A DNA stretch of 35,919 nucleotides, taken from assembly GCA_964426945.1 (NCBI GenBank), contig CAYRSS010000043.1, forward strand, positions 1-35,919. Reading direction: 5' to 3'. Below are positions 16,190 through 24,539 of this stretch, one piece after another. Both the position numbers and the translations under genes were made by a program. The stretch's first letter is position 1. Every line of letters begins with the position of its first letter. Source of the stretch: CAYRSS01 sp964426945 (GTDB lineage: Bacteria; Planctomycetota; Phycisphaerae; UBA1845). The notes beneath the pieces are model-generated. The model did not search any database. It was given only the letters and a program-made list of their open reading frames with translations, and was not told where the DNA came from.

Positions 16190-16280
16190 GCTTGCCTCTG
16201 GTTCAGAACCGCTGCACGCGATAACCTGCTGTTTCGAAGTATCGGTCCCATACGCGCCGAGGCTTGACCCATCCAGTGTC

Positions 16281-16544
16281 ATGAACGTTGCATCTTCCCA
16301 TCTTGACGGATTGCTCGAAGTTCTGGGGAAGCTGGCGGTCGACGTGCGTCGCGAGTCGCTCGGCGGCGCCGGCGGTGGCTTGTGCCGCATGAAGGGGCGG
16401 ATGTTGTTTTTTCTTGATCTGGACGCCGATCAGGCGACGCAGATCGAGAGTGCGGCGAAGGCGCTGGCAGTGGTTCCGGGGATCGACGACTTGTTCGTGC
16501 CGCCGCAGCTGCGCGAATTGATCGACGCGCAGCGGCGCGCATAA
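16281..16544 (+). CDS. Small hypothetical protein, 87 residues
   Basis: The product starts MNVASSHLDGLLEVLGKLAV and ends with a charged helix around LRELIDAQRRA. The middle, GRMLFFLDLDADQATQIESA, has a hydrophobic strand followed by an amphipathic helix, which looks like genuine protein. No motif is recognised. The ATG at 16281 is chosen because the open frame upstream crosses the kinase start region; there is no clear Shine-Dalgarno. It is divergent from the kinase with about 91 bases between the starts, so the two could share regulation. Confidence 0.65.
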   Translation: MNVASSHLDGLLEVLGKLAVDVRRESLGGAGGGLCRMKGRMLFFLDLDADQATQIESAAKALAVVPGIDDLFVPPQLRELIDAQRRA

Positions 16545-16914
16545 ATACGGCGGCTCCCCGCCGGACTCACTGCCTCCGGCTACGCTCATCTCCCCACAAG
16601 CGCGCCCGAGTCAGTGGCTCCGACGGGTTGCCACCGTATGATGAGAACGTGACCCGGGTCTCCCCGGATCCATCCGGATCAGGCCCCCCGACCTGATCCG
16701 AACGAGAAGCCTGTAGAGCACCTGCCGTGCCAAAGGCCGAGAAAACTACCCCCAGGCCGCACGATTAATCATTACTTGTTTATTAACAATGGGTTACGTA
16801 CAAAAACTTCCCGCACGGACGTCCTGAGCAGCCCCGCGCTGGGGACAAGGCTTCCGCCTGGGTGGGTACTGGATCGGGTAATAATTCCCAATTAATTCCC
16901 ATTTTGGCGGCGGC
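16545..16914. other. Intergenic region between two convergent genes, with hairpin and AT-rich patch
   Basis: These 370 bases carry no convincing gene. CGGATCAGG (16675-16683) pairs perfectly with CCTGATCCG (16692-16700) around an 8-base C-rich loop; without a T run it is a doubtful terminator. From about 16765 to 16810 the sequence is clearly AT-richer than the surroundings, including TTAATCATTACTTG, and a second AT-rich patch (about 16877-16902) lies close to the UDG stop. Confidence 0.5.
16675..16700. terminator. Hairpin between convergent genes, weak terminator candidate
   Basis: A 9-base-pair perfect stem with an 8-base loop lies between the convergent 87-residue and UDG genes. There is no flanking U tract on either strand, so intrinsic termination is uncertain. 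Confidence 0.35.
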
Positions 16915-17679
16915 TCAGCGCGCGATGGCGGCGGGGTTCGTGGCCTTCCGGCGGCCCTCGGGGGCGTGCGGCAGGTCGATCCCAAGGTCCCTCAGGCCGC
17001 GCTCGGCCTGGTCAGCCCATCCGCGGTTGGCCGCGGGGCTCGCCGGGCTCGGGTGCAGGATGTGGCCGATGGTGATCTCGTGCCCGGCGAGGGCTGCGCG
17101 GATCCGTTTCTCCGCGAAGGCCCCGACGCCGACGACAAACATGGGCCGGAAGTGCTCCACCGCCGCGGCGAGGGCGCGGTCGCACGCGGCCTCCAGCCGG
17201 GCGCGCTCTGCCGCGGGCAGCTTGTCCGGGGTCAGATTCCGCCCGCCGGCGTCGAGAAAGGCGAGCGGGCAGTAGTTGAGGACGAAGAAATCGCGAAAGA
17301 ACCGCTCCGCCGTGCCGAATCGCACCTCAACCCAGCTCCACAGCCGCTGCCCGCTGACCTCCCGCCGGGGGCAGGCGAAACCGAGGATGGGGCGTGCCGG
17401 GTGCTGGCGGGCGGGAGGATCGACCGGCTCATCGATGCCGAGAAAGTCGCGGACCGCGGTCACCTCGCCAAAAGGCACGCCGGTCTGAACCATGCCCCAG
17501 GGGCCGGGGTTCATGCCGACCAGCAACACGCGTCGACGTCCCTCGCCGTAACGCCGAAGGTACGCGTGGTGCGGGCGAGCAGCGTACTCAAGCGGGTTGT
17601 AGACGTGGGCGACCGGTGCGGCGAAGCGCATCGGGCGAAGCGCTCGCGTGAGGCTGTCGGCCACTTCGACAAGGTGCAT
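16915..17679 (-). CDS. SMUG1-type (family 3) uracil-DNA glycosylase
   Basis: The 254-residue protein removes uracil (and oxidised pyrimidines such as 5-hydroxymethyluracil) from DNA. It matches vertebrate SMUG1 along the whole core: YNPLEYA, GMNPGPWGMVQTGVPFGEV (residues 55-73, N57), VRDFLGI, HPARPILGFACPRREVSG, FFVLNYCPLAFLDAGGRNLT (131-150, N135), VVGVGAFAEKR and LHPSPASPAANRGW (208-221, H209). N57, N135 and H209 correspond to the catalytic and uracil-binding residues of SMUG1. The C-terminal 20 residues are a basic tail of low conservation. The gene is divergent from the ABC1-like kinase gene with 43 bases between them. Such UDGs occur only in scattered bacteria, so transfer is possible, but base composition looks local. 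Confidence 0.94.
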   Translation of the reverse strand: MHLVEVADSLTRALRPMRFAAPVAHVYNPLEYAARPHHAYLRRYGEGRRRVLLVGMNPGPWGMVQTGVPFGEVTAVRDFLGIDEPVDPPARQHPARPILGFACPRREVSGQRLWSWVEVRFGTAERFFRDFFVLNYCPLAFLDAGGRNLTPDKLPAAERARLEAACDRALAAAVEHFRPMFVVGVGAFAEKRIRAALAGHEITIGHILHPSPASPAANRGWADQAERGLRDLGIDLPHAPEGRRKATNPAAIAR

Positions 17680-17722
17680 GGCCGGACTCTACCATGCGGG
17701 GCAGTGAGCGGGAAACCGGCGA

Positions 17723-19177
17723 ATGCTTGAGTCTGAACTGCTGAACCTGCTGTCCGTCGGCGATATCGTGCCCGAGGTGTATGCGCGCTACCGGCCCGTC
17801 GTGGCTGACGGGCTGGGCTTCTTTCTTGAGAATCTGCCCGGCGCGCGGCGTGCGGCCATCCTGCACGAGCAGGCCGCGCTGCCGGTGGACACGCCGCCCG
17901 CGGAGCGCCTCGCCGCGCTGATGCACCAGGGTCCGACCCTGCACAAGCTCGGGCAGGTGCTGGCGCGCCACCGCGCGCTCGACCCTGGCATCCGCGGCGC
18001 GCTGGTTCAACTTGAGTCGCGTACGCCTGTCGCGCTGCCCGCGATCGCTGGCGACCTGCTGCAGCGGGAACTGGGTGGCGCCGCCGCCGCGGGGCTGACA
18101 ATTGGTTGCGCGCCGCTGGCCGAGGCCAGCGTGGCTATCGTGGTGCCATGCCAATGGCACGAGCGCGCTGAGCCGCCACGGGACGGCGTCATCAAGCTGC
18201 TTCGGCCGGGCATTGTCGACCGTCTCGCCGAGGATCTGGAGGCTTGGTCCCGCCTCGGCGCGTTCCTCGATGACCGCGTCGAGCATTACGGCCTTCCGGC
18301 CCTGGACTACGGCGAGACCCTCCGCCAGGTTCGCGACCTGCTTACTGCGGAGGTGTGCTTTCGGAGGGAGCAGGCGCATCTCGCGGCGGCGCGCGAGGCC
18401 TTCGCCTCAGAGCCGGGCGTCGTGGTGCCGCGCGTGTGGCCCTTCTCGACCGATAGGGCGACGGTGATGGACTTCGTCGCCGGGCGTAAAGTCACCGAAG
18501 TCGAGCATCTCGCCCCGGCCCGGCGCCGGTCGCTCGCGTCGGCCGTGGTCGAGCACCTGCTGGCGGCGCCATTCACCGCACCCGGAAACGAGTCGCTGTT
18601 TCACGGCGACCCGCACGCCGGCAACATCCTCTGCGACGACGGACGGCTCGGACTGATCGACTGGGCGCAGGTCGGCCGTCTGCGACGGCAGGACCGCGAG
18701 CGGCTTGCTCAGTTGGTGTTGGCCGGCGTCTCGGCCGATCGCCCGCGCCTGGCGGCGGCATTGGCCGCCGTGTCGACGCGCGGGGCCGACCACGCCGCGC
18801 TGGCCGGGGTGGTCGATCGCGCGATGCTCCGCCTCGTGCGCGGCTCGCTGGCGGGCGCGCGGTGGCTGTGCGCGACGCTCGACGATGCGGCGGGCAGTGG
18901 TGCCGTCTGCTTCAGCGAGGACTTTCTGCTGCTCCGCAAGGTGATGTCGGTCATTGATGGCGTGGCGGCGGATATCAGCGTAGAGATAGACCTCGACCTG
19001 GTGCTGATCGCACGCGTCATGCGGTCGCTCGCCGCGGAATGGCCGACGCGCATGAGCAACCCGTTCGCCCCCGCCTCGACGGGCGTTCCGGTCTCCACGG
19101 CAGAGCTGATGGCGCTCGCGGCGGGCGGCCCGCTGGCCGCGGCGCGCTGGTGGATGGAGTGGTGGCGGCTGCGATGA
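17723..19177 (+). CDS. ABC1/UbiB-family atypical kinase-like protein
   Basis: The 484-residue protein carries the UbiB/ABC1 (ADCK) core: KLGQ (75-78) of the KxGQ motif, a short Ala-rich nucleotide loop AEASVAIV (133-140), lysine K158 in VIKLLRPGI, FHGDPHAGNIL (293-303) and LIDWAQVG (311-318), which is DWA where kinases have DFG. Family members bind ADP/ATP and support ubiquinone or other prenyl-lipid pathways. The C-terminal membrane helices found in E. coli UbiB are not evident; the protein ends ARWWMEWWRLR, a possible amphipathic membrane contact. The usual AAAS form of the Ala loop is also changed. The substrate and pathway cannot be told. It converges with the PQQ/TPR gene, with 6 bases between stops. 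Confidence 0.9.
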   Translation: MLESELLNLLSVGDIVPEVYARYRPVVADGLGFFLENLPGARRAAILHEQAALPVDTPPAERLAALMHQGPTLHKLGQVLARHRALDPGIRGALVQLESRTPVALPAIAGDLLQRELGGAAAAGLTIGCAPLAEASVAIVVPCQWHERAEPPRDGVIKLLRPGIVDRLAEDLEAWSRLGAFLDDRVEHYGLPALDYGETLRQVRDLLTAEVCFRREQAHLAAAREAFASEPGVVVPRVWPFSTDRATVMDFVAGRKVTEVEHLAPARRRSLASAVVEHLLAAPFTAPGNESLFHGDPHAGNILCDDGRLGLIDWAQVGRLRRQDRERLAQLVLAGVSADRPRLAAALAAVSTRGADHAALAGVVDRAMLRLVRGSLAGARWLCATLDDAAGSGAVCFSEDFLLLRKVMSVIDGVAADISVEIDLDLVLIARVMRSLAAEWPTRMSNPFAPASTGVPVSTAELMALAAGGPLAAARWWMEWWRLR

Positions 19178-19183
19178 AGCCCG

Positions 19184-22100
19184 CTAGCGGCTCCACACCT
19201 CGATGACGTTGTCCGACTGGATCAGCAGCGCGCCGTCGAGCAGCATCATCGCCTTGACTGTCCGGCCGTCGATGCGCCCGAGGCGCGTCACGCCACCCTC
19301 GCGCGGGATGACGCCGCTGGCGTTGCGGTGGTCGTAGAAATACGCCATGCTGTCGACCTCGCGCGCTTCCGGCTGGATGTCCAGCGCCACGATGTAGGCC
19401 TTCGAGGTGAGCCGCCGCAGAAATCGCGGCTGGTCGGGCAGCGTGCCAACCCACAGGGTTGTCCCTGCGACCGCGTCCAGCGCGGCGATCGCCGCTTCGC
19501 TCGAAACGATTACGCTGCCGTCCATGACGGCGAGCGTCATCGCGCCGCCGCCGTACGGCATGATGGGCTCGGAGCGCCACAGCGTCTGCCCGTCCTGCAG
19601 GCTCAGTTTCTCCACCTGCCGGTTGTTGGCTGAGAAATAGACCGCTTCCAGATCGACGTGCACCGCCGAGCCCTGCAGATGGTCCTGGATCGGCACGCGC
19701 CAACGGCGGCTCATGGTGTCCACGTCGTACGCGCAGATGGATTGCGAGGTAACAAGGACGATCTCGCCGCCGAGGCCGGTAAAGATCTCCTCGACCGCGC
19801 GCTGTTCTTCGGTCACCAGCGCGCCGACCCATGCGCCATCCGACGCGTCGACGACGCACAGCACCACGCGGCGCTGCTCGTCCATCGCGTGATACACCAC
19901 CCACGAATCGGAAACCGCGACCGGCCCGCGCGGGGCGATCGGGTGGGTCCGCTCCCAGAGGAGCCGGCCGTCGGTGATCGAGATGCAGGTGATCCGGCCG
20001 TTGTCATCGACCACGGCGAGCCTGCCGTCGTGCAACGCATAGCGGCGGTTGACGCCCGTGCCCTCCCAGTCGGCGGCGTCATCGATGACGTTGGGGTAGG
20101 AGCCGTAGGTCCACAGCCGCTTGCCCGTGGCCGGGTCGAGGCCGAACACTTCGTAAAGCGTGGCGAACACGGCGACTTTGGCGGTAGCGATGAGCAGTTC
20201 CGGCCGCGCCTGCACGTTGGTGGGCCAAGCCCAACGCGGCTGCTGGAGCTGCGGTTCGTAGGCGCTGACGGCATCGTTCTCGTAGACGTAGGCCGTGTCC
20301 CACACGCCCATCGGGTCGGTGTCAAAGCGTGGCACGAGCAGCAGCCCCGAGCCCACCGATCGCGCCAGACGCGCGTCAAGCGGGAGGGTGATCGCCGGCC
20401 GGGAAGGTTCGACGTCGGCCGTAGCGCCTTTGAGTCGCTCGCGATACTCCAGGAAGGTCATCGGCCGCCCGCTGATCATCACGCGGGCCGAGGGAAACTC
20501 CCGAGCGGCCTTAGTCAGCCAGCGATACGCGTGGCCGACCCGGCCTGCGGCGGCGTAGGCGTCGGCGATGCGCCGGAGTGTGGCTTCGCGGTCGATGCGG
20601 TTGGGATGGCGCTGGTAGGCATTGGTGAGCCGCCTGGCGGCTCCCTCGTGATCGCCGCGGGCGGCCAGGACATCCGCTTCGGCCAGCAGCGCGAGCGGCG
20701 CCGCGGCGCTGTTCGGAAACGTGGTGGACACCATCGAGAGCACCTCGGCGTCCGCGCTGCTGCGGCCGCGCTCCAGCAGCGAAGCCGCCTCCTGCTCGTA
20801 GGGTTCGTAGAGCGCCCGACCCTGCTCCTCGATGAGCCGACCGATCTGTGACCGCGAAAAGGCCCCGGCCGACTCGGATCGCCCGCCCTCGACCGCCGCG
20901 ACCAGGTCGCGGAGCGAGCGGTCCCGGAGGATCTGCTGATAGAGCCGCATGGTGCGATCGAACAGCCCCAGCCGCTCGAACCACTTCGCAAAGCGCAGCC
21001 GGTAAGCCACGTGGCTCTCGCGGTCCGGCGCGGTGAGCGAGGCGTAGCCGTGAAGCTGCTCCATGGTCTCCGCGTCGGCCTCCGCGCGGGCCATGAGGAT
21101 GTCGCCGAGGGCCATGACGTCTTCGTAGAATCGCTTCTGCAGCGCGGTCTCCGGCGGCGTGGCCAGTTCGCCCGCCCGCCGTACCGCCTCGCGCAGCGCG
21201 GTCCTGGCTTCGTCCAGCTCTGCAGCGCGGATCGCCACCTCGACCAGTTCAAGCGCCGGAGCCGGGTTCTCCGGCTCGTCAGCCATGGCACGTCGCAGGC
21301 GCGACCAGATCTCCGACTTGCGGACGAAGACCGAAACCACCGAATCGCCCGCGACGACGAGCTGGTCAGGCAGCGCGACGAGGTTGCCGCCGGTGCCGGC
21401 CGCGTCCCACGACAGGTCCACGCGGGCGCCGGCGGGAAACGGGAACGCCGCCAGGCCGCCGCGCAGGGGCACGAGCAGGCGGTCGAGCGCCCACACGCCG
21501 CGGCCCTCAATGCTCGCGCCCGGGGGTAGCGGCCACTGCTGGGCGGGCTCGCCCTTTTCGACGTCGTAGCACGCCGCCGCCGCGTCGCCTGCGGTGCACA
21601 GCAGGTCTCCCTGGAACCCCAGCAGGGTCACGGCATCGCCCAGCTCCGCCGCTGACGGCGAGCGCAGCACGCGGCCGTCTTCCGCCGATAGCACCAGCAC
21701 GCGCAGCCCGTCGACCGGGAGGCAGGCGACGCGCTGGCCGTTGACCATGGTCGGATTCAGGTGCCACGGCTTGACATCCCGCACCGTGCGCTCGGATCGC
21801 CGCGCCGCGGCGGCCCGATCCCTGTCATACAGCCGCAGCCAGTTCACCGCGCCGTTGTAGGCGGACAGGCTCGCGATGGTCCCGAGGTTGGTGCAGACGT
21901 AGACGCTGTCGCCATGCAGCGCCGGCATGGCCATCGTCGCCTGTCGCGAGGTGAATGCGCCGGTCGAGGCACTGCCCACATGCGTGCGGAACACGACCGA
22001 TCCGTCATTCGCCTTGAGACAGAAAAGGTAGGCGTCTTCGAAGCCGAACGACCGACGGCGACGTCCGACACAGTAGACGCGCCCGTCGCGCGCAACCGGC

Positions 22101-23392
22101 CACGGGTCGAAGCTCACGTCGGTCAGGTCCGGCGCGATCTCCTGCCGATCGCGACGCCACTGAAGCGCGCCGCTGGCGGCGTCGAGGGAGACCATCGTGG
22201 TCGAGTCGGGAACCGTCTCATAGCCGAAGGTGGCGGTCTGCGGTCCCGGCAGCGCGGCGAAGAGCATCCCTCGGTCAATCGTCGGCGATTGGGCAACGGG
22301 AATCTGTGATTCCGGATCGCTGTCCTCGCCGCCCCCCCTCACCGGGTAGCGCCACTGCTCTGCACCGGTGGTCAGGCGAACCGCCCACACGCTGCGAAGG
22401 TGCTGGTAATACACCATCCCGTTGAGTACGACGGGATTGATGGTCAGGCTGTCGCCGAACTCCGATACGCGCCGCGTCGATTCACCCTCCTGGCCCCGCG
22501 GCTCGGCCGGGATGACCGCTTGGCGCCACGCAAGCCCCAGTTCATCCACACCGGTCACACCCAGGCGCGTCCGGGCGGCGTCGCCGTGAAAGACAGGCCA
22601 ATCAGACGGAGGGAGGGGCCGGCGCAGGTCGACAAAGCCCTCTTTGACCCGGGCCAGCACGTCACGCAGGGGTGCTTCGCGGCCCTGAAACGACACCACC
22701 GCTTCCTCGGAAACCGTGGGGTCCGGTCGTTCGCCGCGCAGACCCGCAATCACGGCCAGCATCGCGCGATAGGATTCCTGGTAGCGTTGTCGATCGGGGT
22801 GACGTCGCAGCACCTCGACGTAGACGTGCTCCGCCAGGGGCAGATCACCCGCTTCGATCGCGAGTCGCGCGATACGGTCGGCCAGGCGACCGGCGGCGCT
22901 CGTGCAGAAGTAGCGCTCAAACAGGTCGAGCAGTTCCTCCTGCGTCCGTCGGCGCGTCTGGTCGCGCAGCATCGCCTCGACATCCCGCTCGTGGAGCAGG
23001 CGGTAGGCCTCGACGCCTTCGACGGGCCAGCCGGCGATCAGCGCGTTAATGTGGGATCGGACGGCGGTGTAGTGACCCGGCGCCACACGCATCAGCTTTG
23101 CGCCGGCTGCGTCTGAAGTGGTTTGCAACAGTCCGGCCGCGTCGTGCCACTGACCGCGCCGCGCGAGCCGTGTGGCGCGGGCCACCGCATCGGTCGCCTC
23201 GAGACTGTCGTCCAGATAGACGTCCGCGGCTTCGTCAGGTCGGACGACCTCGGGCCGCGGGGCGGCGTCGGGCGGCTCCGGGGGCAGCGGTTGTGCGATC
23301 GCCCCGCCCGCGGCAAGCAGGCCGGCCGCGGCTACGAGCATGCAGGTCCGCCGTCGCATCGGCTTCGTTGGTTGTGGGCTTCGCAGGCTCAC
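19184..23392 (-). CDS. Giant exported double PQQ-propeller/TPR protein
   Basis: The 1402-residue protein has a Sec signal (basic start, then CMLVAAAGLLAAGGAIAQ, residues 17-34). Next come a helical, TPR-like region (about 60-215), a first PQQ/BamB-like beta-propeller (about 245-700; repeats such as LTTGAEQWRYPV, LDAASGALQWRRD and LKANDGSVVFRTHV), a second helical TPR-like region (about 705-1005) and a second propeller (about 1030-1400; ITDGRLLWERTHP, LQDGQTLWRSEP, LDAVAGTTLWVGT). Such W-containing repeats build eight-bladed propellers that mostly scaffold and do not need PQQ. It is probably a periplasmic or outer-surface scaffold. The GTG at 23392 is preceded by GGGGAGA. It lies 14 bases after mtnP and is probably co-transcribed, though no functional link is evident. 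Confidence 0.93.
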   Translation of the reverse strand: MSLRSPQPTKPMRRRTCMLVAAAGLLAAGGAIAQPLPPEPPDAAPRPEVVRPDEAADVYLDDSLEATDAVARATRLARRGQWHDAAGLLQTTSDAAGAKLMRVAPGHYTAVRSHINALIAGWPVEGVEAYRLLHERDVEAMLRDQTRRRTQEELLDLFERYFCTSAAGRLADRIARLAIEAGDLPLAEHVYVEVLRRHPDRQRYQESYRAMLAVIAGLRGERPDPTVSEEAVVSFQGREAPLRDVLARVKEGFVDLRRPLPPSDWPVFHGDAARTRLGVTGVDELGLAWRQAVIPAEPRGQEGESTRRVSEFGDSLTINPVVLNGMVYYQHLRSVWAVRLTTGAEQWRYPVRGGGEDSDPESQIPVAQSPTIDRGMLFAALPGPQTATFGYETVPDSTTMVSLDAASGALQWRRDRQEIAPDLTDVSFDPWPVARDGRVYCVGRRRRSFGFEDAYLFCLKANDGSVVFRTHVGSASTGAFTSRQATMAMPALHGDSVYVCTNLGTIASLSAYNGAVNWLRLYDRDRAAAARRSERTVRDVKPWHLNPTMVNGQRVACLPVDGLRVLVLSAEDGRVLRSPSAAELGDAVTLLGFQGDLLCTAGDAAAACYDVEKGEPAQQWPLPPGASIEGRGVWALDRLLVPLRGGLAAFPFPAGARVDLSWDAAGTGGNLVALPDQLVVAGDSVVSVFVRKSEIWSRLRRAMADEPENPAPALELVEVAIRAAELDEARTALREAVRRAGELATPPETALQKRFYEDVMALGDILMARAEADAETMEQLHGYASLTAPDRESHVAYRLRFAKWFERLGLFDRTMRLYQQILRDRSLRDLVAAVEGGRSESAGAFSRSQIGRLIEEQGRALYEPYEQEAASLLERGRSSADAEVLSMVSTTFPNSAAAPLALLAEADVLAARGDHEGAARRLTNAYQRHPNRIDREATLRRIADAYAAAGRVGHAYRWLTKAAREFPSARVMISGRPMTFLEYRERLKGATADVEPSRPAITLPLDARLARSVGSGLLLVPRFDTDPMGVWDTAYVYENDAVSAYEPQLQQPRWAWPTNVQARPELLIATAKVAVFATLYEVFGLDPATGKRLWTYGSYPNVIDDAADWEGTGVNRRYALHDGRLAVVDDNGRITCISITDGRLLWERTHPIAPRGPVAVSDSWVVYHAMDEQRRVVLCVVDASDGAWVGALVTEEQRAVEEIFTGLGGEIVLVTSQSICAYDVDTMSRRWRVPIQDHLQGSAVHVDLEAVYFSANNRQVEKLSLQDGQTLWRSEPIMPYGGGAMTLAVMDGSVIVSSEAAIAALDAVAGTTLWVGTLPDQPRFLRRLTSKAYIVALDIQPEAREVDSMAYFYDHRNASGVIPREGGVTRLGRIDGRTVKAMMLLDGALLIQSDNVIEVWSR

Positions 23393-23406
23393 CGCGGTCT
23401 CCCCGG

Positions 23407-24306
23407 TCAGGGCTTCCCTCGGGATGCATCGGCCAGATACCGGCCGATCAGCGGTTCAAACCGCTGCCGGACCGCCGGCTCAAGCCGACCGAAGTCGCTC
23501 CAGATCGCCATTTTCAGGGCTTCCCCGCAGGAGCAGCGGGGATCCGCGCCGCCCAGGCGCGGCAGCGCGGCCTCGATCAGCGCAATAGCCCCTTCCGTAG
23601 CCCGGCGCAGGTTCGCCAGCACCGACGCCAGGACCGATGCGTCGTCGCCCGCCGACTCGTGCGGCCTCCATGAATCATAGTCCGTCGCGATGCCGACCAT
23701 CGCGTAACAGAGTTCCGCCTCGCGGGCGAGCCTGGCCTCGGGCATGCAGGTCATCCCGATCAGATCGCCGCCCCACAGGCGGTGCATGTGCGATTCGGCC
23801 CGGGTGGAAAACTGCGGCCCCTCCATGCAGACGTAGGTGCCGCGGGGATGGACGGTCGTCGTGCCGCTGCGGCCTGCGTCTGTCAGTACGCTGCGCAGGC
23901 GAGGACAGAACGGCTCCGCGAGTTCAACGTGAACGACGAGCCCCTCTTCGAAGAAGGTGCCCGCGCGGCGAAACGTCTTGTCGATGACCTGGTCGCACAG
24001 GACAAGGTCCGCCGGGGCGATGGTCTCGCGCAGGCTGCCGGTCGCGCCGCTCGCGATGATCGACCGGACCCCCAGGCGTTTGAGCGCCCAGATGTTCGCC
24101 CGGTAGGGGACGGTGGACGGGTTGTGCACGTGGCCGTTGCCGTGGCGGGCGAGGAAGGCGACGCGGACGCCGTTCCACTCTGCGAGCACCGGCGGCGCGC
24201 TGGGTGGCCCGAACGGGGTCTCTACCGAGACCGCCTCGCCCCCGCGTTGCAGCAACGCCTCGCCGAGTCCCGTGCCGCCGATGATGCCAACGTCCGCTTG
24301 CGCCAT
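23407..24306 (-). CDS. mtnP: S-methyl-5'-thioadenosine phosphorylase
   Basis: The 299-residue enzyme phosphorolyses methylthioadenosine, a by-product of polyamine synthesis, to adenine and methylthioribose 1-phosphate for methionine salvage. Family landmarks are complete: IIGGTGLGE (8-16), LARHGNGHVHNPSTVPYRAN, ASGATGSLRETIAPADLVLCD, YVCMEGPQFSTRAES, IGMTCMPEARLAREAELCYA and IATDYDSW. Length fits. The strict pattern of MTAP rather than purine nucleoside phosphorylase (MEGPQFSTRAES and DYDSW) makes the call firm. It starts at ATG 24306 behind GAGGTGATC-type sequence on the plus-strand copy and has a candidate promoter at 24376-24403. The PQQ/TPR gene follows at short distance. Confidence 0.96.
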   Translation of the reverse strand: MAQADVGIIGGTGLGEALLQRGGEAVSVETPFGPPSAPPVLAEWNGVRVAFLARHGNGHVHNPSTVPYRANIWALKRLGVRSIIASGATGSLRETIAPADLVLCDQVIDKTFRRAGTFFEEGLVVHVELAEPFCPRLRSVLTDAGRSGTTTVHPRGTYVCMEGPQFSTRAESHMHRLWGGDLIGMTCMPEARLAREAELCYAMVGIATDYDSWRPHESAGDDASVLASVLANLRRATEGAIALIEAALPRLGGADPRCSCGEALKMAIWSDFGRLEPAVRQRFEPLIGRYLADASRGKP

Positions 24307-24375
24307 GAGGTGATCGCTCCGCCCTGGCTGCGTGCAACGGGCTGTGCCTACGTGGCGGCACGACTCGTTCTCACG

Positions 24376-24403
24376 ATGCTAGTTCGGCGGGCCGGAATCG
24401 CAA
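24376..24403 (-). promoter_or_regulatory. Candidate promoter for mtnP
   Basis: On the minus strand: TTGCGA (24398-24403), 16-base spacer, TAGCAT (24376-24381). Both boxes match consensus at four positions; the start of transcription would be near 24369, about 60 bases before the ATG. Confidence 0.4.
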
Positions 24404-24449
24404 TGCGGCAGAAGGGCGGATGCGAGAGAGGGCGTTGAGCTTGGACGGC

Positions 24450-24474
24450 AAGAAAAAGACCGAGGGCATCGGTC
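24450..24474 (-). terminator. Rho-independent terminator of the first PEP-CTERM gene
   Basis: On the minus strand GACCGA-TGCCC-TCGGTC forms a 6-base-pair stem with a 5-base loop, followed directly by TTTTTCTT. It lies about 65 bases after the stop at 24540 and separates this gene from mtnP. Confidence 0.75.
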
Positions 24475-24539
24475 CTCCAGGGGCGAGCGGGAGTGACCCA
24501 TGGTCCTCGGATCTATTTCGATCGCTGCTCGCCGAGCCG

